Shown: piece by piece, positions 5,844-7,736 of the stretch | How the letters are laid out: each line of letters opens with the position of its first letter | Position numbering within the stretch: the first letter of the stretch is position 1 | DNA from: Bacteroidota bacterium | Lineage (GTDB): Bacteria; Bacteroidota; Bacteroidia; Bacteroidales; JAADJA01 | Assembly (NCBI GenBank): GCA_024278155.1 | Contig: JAJRTT010000313.1 | Location: 1-7,736 of the forward strand | Direction: 5' to 3' | DNA length: 7,736 bases | Position numbers and translations under genes: made by a program | The notes under the pieces: model-generated | The model's database searches: none | Told to the model about the DNA's origin: nothing | The model's input: the letters and a program-made list of their open reading frames with translations, nothing else

Positions 5844-7736
5844 TTAAAATGGAAACCGTATTGTTAAATCATCAATATAAACATTAGGTGAACCGGGGTT
5901 CCAAACATATAGCTTTAATATTGCATTTTCATTATCAATAAGCGGGAGTGAAACCGTTTTCCTGAACTGCCCCCATTTCATTTTTTCGTTGTGTTGTTCG
6001 TTTAGAAAATATTCCTTGTAGAATAAGTGTTCACCCCCATCTTCGATCGAAACGACAAACCTTGCATCGTTACCTTTTTCTTGAAAAGCATAAAACAGAA
6101 ATTCCATACTTGTCGGAAAATTATCGTTTATAGGTATTTGCAATGTTGGGCCAAAAGGGTTGTTGGAATTGACCAAGAAAGATTTGTCCCCTGATTTTGC
6201 ATGCTCCGAATTAAACCCCCAAACCGGGGGGCAACCCGGGTCAATATCCATTGTGTTCCGATATTCGATAACCGTATCTGAATAAAACCTGTTTTGGAGC
6301 AAACGCTTTTCCCATCCGGAACAATCACCCCCAAATGCTTCTGAACTGATTTGTTTGTATTCCGTAAGTCCGGTTTTGTAGAACAAAGATACATTTAAAT
6401 CCTTTTTCCCAAAGCTTTCATAAAAACCAAATCCATGTTGGGTCAAAAAAGTATCAATGATAAATTGCGGGTCCACCATGGTTTGATGGGATTTCACAAA
6501 GAATATCCTTTCCGCATCCTTGTAATAGATGGTTTGGAAAGCAGAAGTGTCATCAAGTAAAAACACCGAATCCGTGTAAAGCAGGTAAGTTGTGTTTTTG
6601 TAATCCTTAAAAAACCCGATATTGTAATAATAGGAAAACTCACGGAATTTATACCAGGCCGAAACCAGGACAATGGATTTACTGTCCTTCATTTCTTTTA
6701 TTTCCGATACAACTTCTTCCCAGGGCTCATAATTATTATGAAAAGCACTGAATTTGATAATGGGGATTATCAACATAAAAACAACAAACAATAATTGAAA
6801 GGCTTTGTGGACTTTTACAGAGCTTATGATATAGGCCAACAACAGAAATAGTCCCAAAGAAGAATAAGCCACATACCTTAATCGAAAAACAGGTGTGAAG
6901 TGTGAAATGGCAAAATCAGCAATAACAGGTAAAACATACCAGAGCAGTAGTATGATGAAATAAAGTCCCTTGAATTTTTTGGAAATGAAATGTCCTTTTT
7001 TGTCAAAAATCAGGGTCAAAACAAAACCGAGGACAATAGAACTGTGGAGTATCAATAAAAGCAGGGTTCCGGAAAGGTTATGGAAAACCATCCTCAAGTC
7101 ATGTAAGTTCGCAATCTTGAGCCAAAAGGAACCTGCCTCCGGTATGTTTTCTATTACGGTTTTAATCCAGGGCACATACAATAACCCACTAATTGCAATG
7201 CTGTACATTACATATTTAAAGCCTTCTTTATTGGATTTGCGAAAACACCATGAACAAATGAATTGAACTACCGGGATAAAAACGCTCATATAATGTGTGA
7301 ACAACAAAAGGAGGTTTGCCAGGGCCAATATGATCAGGTTTGATCTTTTTGGGTCCTGTATTGTGGCCAGAAAATAATAAAACGACACGACACACAGAAA
7401 ACCAACCAGTGCAAATGCCCGCAGTTCATGCGAAAGGGTCAGTTGAAGGCTTGACAACAAAAAGAAAACAGATGCTGCAATCGCCGTAAAAAGATTCAGG
7501 AACCGCTTTGCAAATAGATAAATAAAAGCAGCCGTCCCAACTGAAAACAAAACCGAAAGCCCTTTGAGATAAAATAGCTTGAGCCCGAAAACCTTTATCC
7601 AGAAGTGAAGCAGGAAAAAATAAAACGGGGGGTTGCGGTCAAACTTCAGGCGTTCGTAAAGTTCAGGGATAGTTTGCTGGGCATGGAAAACAGAAAAGGA
7701 TTCATCGCCATAAAGCCCTTCGGTGAAAAGCCCGGC
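5844..7736 (-). CDS. GT-C membrane glycosyltransferase (GT39/PMT_2-like) with C-terminal beta-sandwich domain, N-terminus outside window
   Basis: The frame stays open to the right edge, giving 630 visible residues; a TTG at 7550 is internal, because family motifs lie upstream of it. The visible N-terminus reads GLYGDESFSVFHAQQT (residues 8-22 region), placing the first-loop acidic pair at Asp11-Glu12, then KFDRNPPFYFFLLHFW (31-46), the equivalent of the D..PPLYY motif of PMT_2 proteins. LSHELRAFAL (about 101-110) matches the family's E-R-yAL motif, and FRLRYVAYS (about 284-292) its late RY motif. About ten hydrophobic helices extend to residue 330. These enzymes move a sugar from a polyprenyl-phosphate donor to an acceptor outside the inner membrane. 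A soluble region (about 333-485) follows, then a terminal domain (about 490-630) ending VYIDDLTIRF that resembles the tail of the second GT-C protein. It is the most upstream of three same-strand genes and precedes the methyltransferase-GT2 gene by 67 bp. Substrate unknown. Confidence 0.86.
   Translation of the reverse strand, partial: AGLFTEGLYGDESFSVFHAQQTIPELYERLKFDRNPPFYFFLLHFWIKVFGLKLFYLKGLSVLFSVGTAAFIYLFAKRFLNLFTAIAASVFFLLSSLQLTLSHELRAFALVGFLCVVSFYYFLATIQDPKRSNLIILALANLLLLFTHYMSVFIPVVQFICSWCFRKSNKEGFKYVMYSIAISGLLYVPWIKTVIENIPEAGSFWLKIANLHDLRMVFHNLSGTLLLLILHSSIVLGFVLTLIFDKKGHFISKKFKGLYFIILLLWYVLPVIADFAISHFTPVFRLRYVAYSSLGLFLLLAYIISSVKVHKAFQLLFVVFMLIIPIIKFSAFHNNYEPWEEVVSEIKEMKDSKSIVLVSAWYKFREFSYYYNIGFFKDYKNTTYLLYTDSVFLLDDTSAFQTIYYKDAERIFFVKSHQTMVDPQFIIDTFLTQHGFGFYESFGKKDLNVSLFYKTGLTEYKQISSEAFGGDCSGWEKRLLQNRFYSDTVIEYRNTMDIDPGCPPVWGFNSEHAKSGDKSFLVNSNNPFGPTLQIPINDNFPTSMEFLFYAFQEKGNDARFVVSIEDGGEHLFYKEYFLNEQHNEKMKWGQFRKTVSLPLIDNENAILKLYVWNPGSPNVYIDDLTIRFPF

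Noticed and set aside
5844..7550. Treating the first GT-C gene as complete from the TTG at 7550
   Set aside because: The frame remains open to 7736, and the upstream codons encode the expected GDES and DRNPPFYF motifs of the family, so the gene is cut by the window edge.

Overview
The window looks like a chromosomal piece of a member of the Bacteroidota. Three things suggest this: the style of the 2-oxoglutarate dehydrogenase genes, A-rich start-codon leaders without Shine-Dalgarno sequences at most genes, and a TAnnTTTG-type -7 box in the one gap that looks like a promoter. I cannot place it more finely than phylum from sequence reading alone.

Left part (1-2247, plus strand): the 3' end of sucA (E1 of the 2-oxoglutarate dehydrogenase complex), a 369-bp gap, and a complete sucB (E2, dihydrolipoyl succinyltransferase). 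The gap is unusually long for this gene pair. It holds a degenerate inverted pair of REP-like repeats (690-722 and 765-795), then eight head-to-tail copies of a 15-16 bp unit (831-953). The last three units copy the three before them at a period of 46 bp. The tract ends 7 bases before the sucB start codon.

Right part (2263-7736, minus strand): three co-directional envelope-glycan genes that converge on sucB with only 15 bp between the stop codons. In transcription order they are (1) a GT-C (GT39/PMT_2-like) polytopic membrane glycosyltransferase, cut by the right edge of the window; (2) a soluble fusion of a class I SAM methyltransferase and a DPM1-like GT2 glycosyltransferase; (3) a second GT-C-like membrane protein. 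Family knowledge suggests a division of labour: the GT2 half loads a sugar onto a polyprenyl phosphate at the cytoplasmic face, and the GT-C proteins use that lipid-linked sugar on the periplasmic side. The substrate and acceptor cannot be read from the sequence.

The most interesting observation is that both GT-C proteins, although divergent in their membrane parts, end in a similar extra domain of about 140-150 residues. It looks like a beta-sandwich (carbohydrate-binding/jelly-roll-like) and closes with VY(V/I)DD(F/L)(S/T)(V/I). Other points worth checking are an atypical E1/E3-binding domain in SucB, a four-cysteine tail on SucA, and a strong Shine-Dalgarno sequence plus candidate promoter in front of the methyltransferase-GT2 fusion. 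No tRNA, rRNA, CRISPR array, insertion sequence or phage gene was seen.
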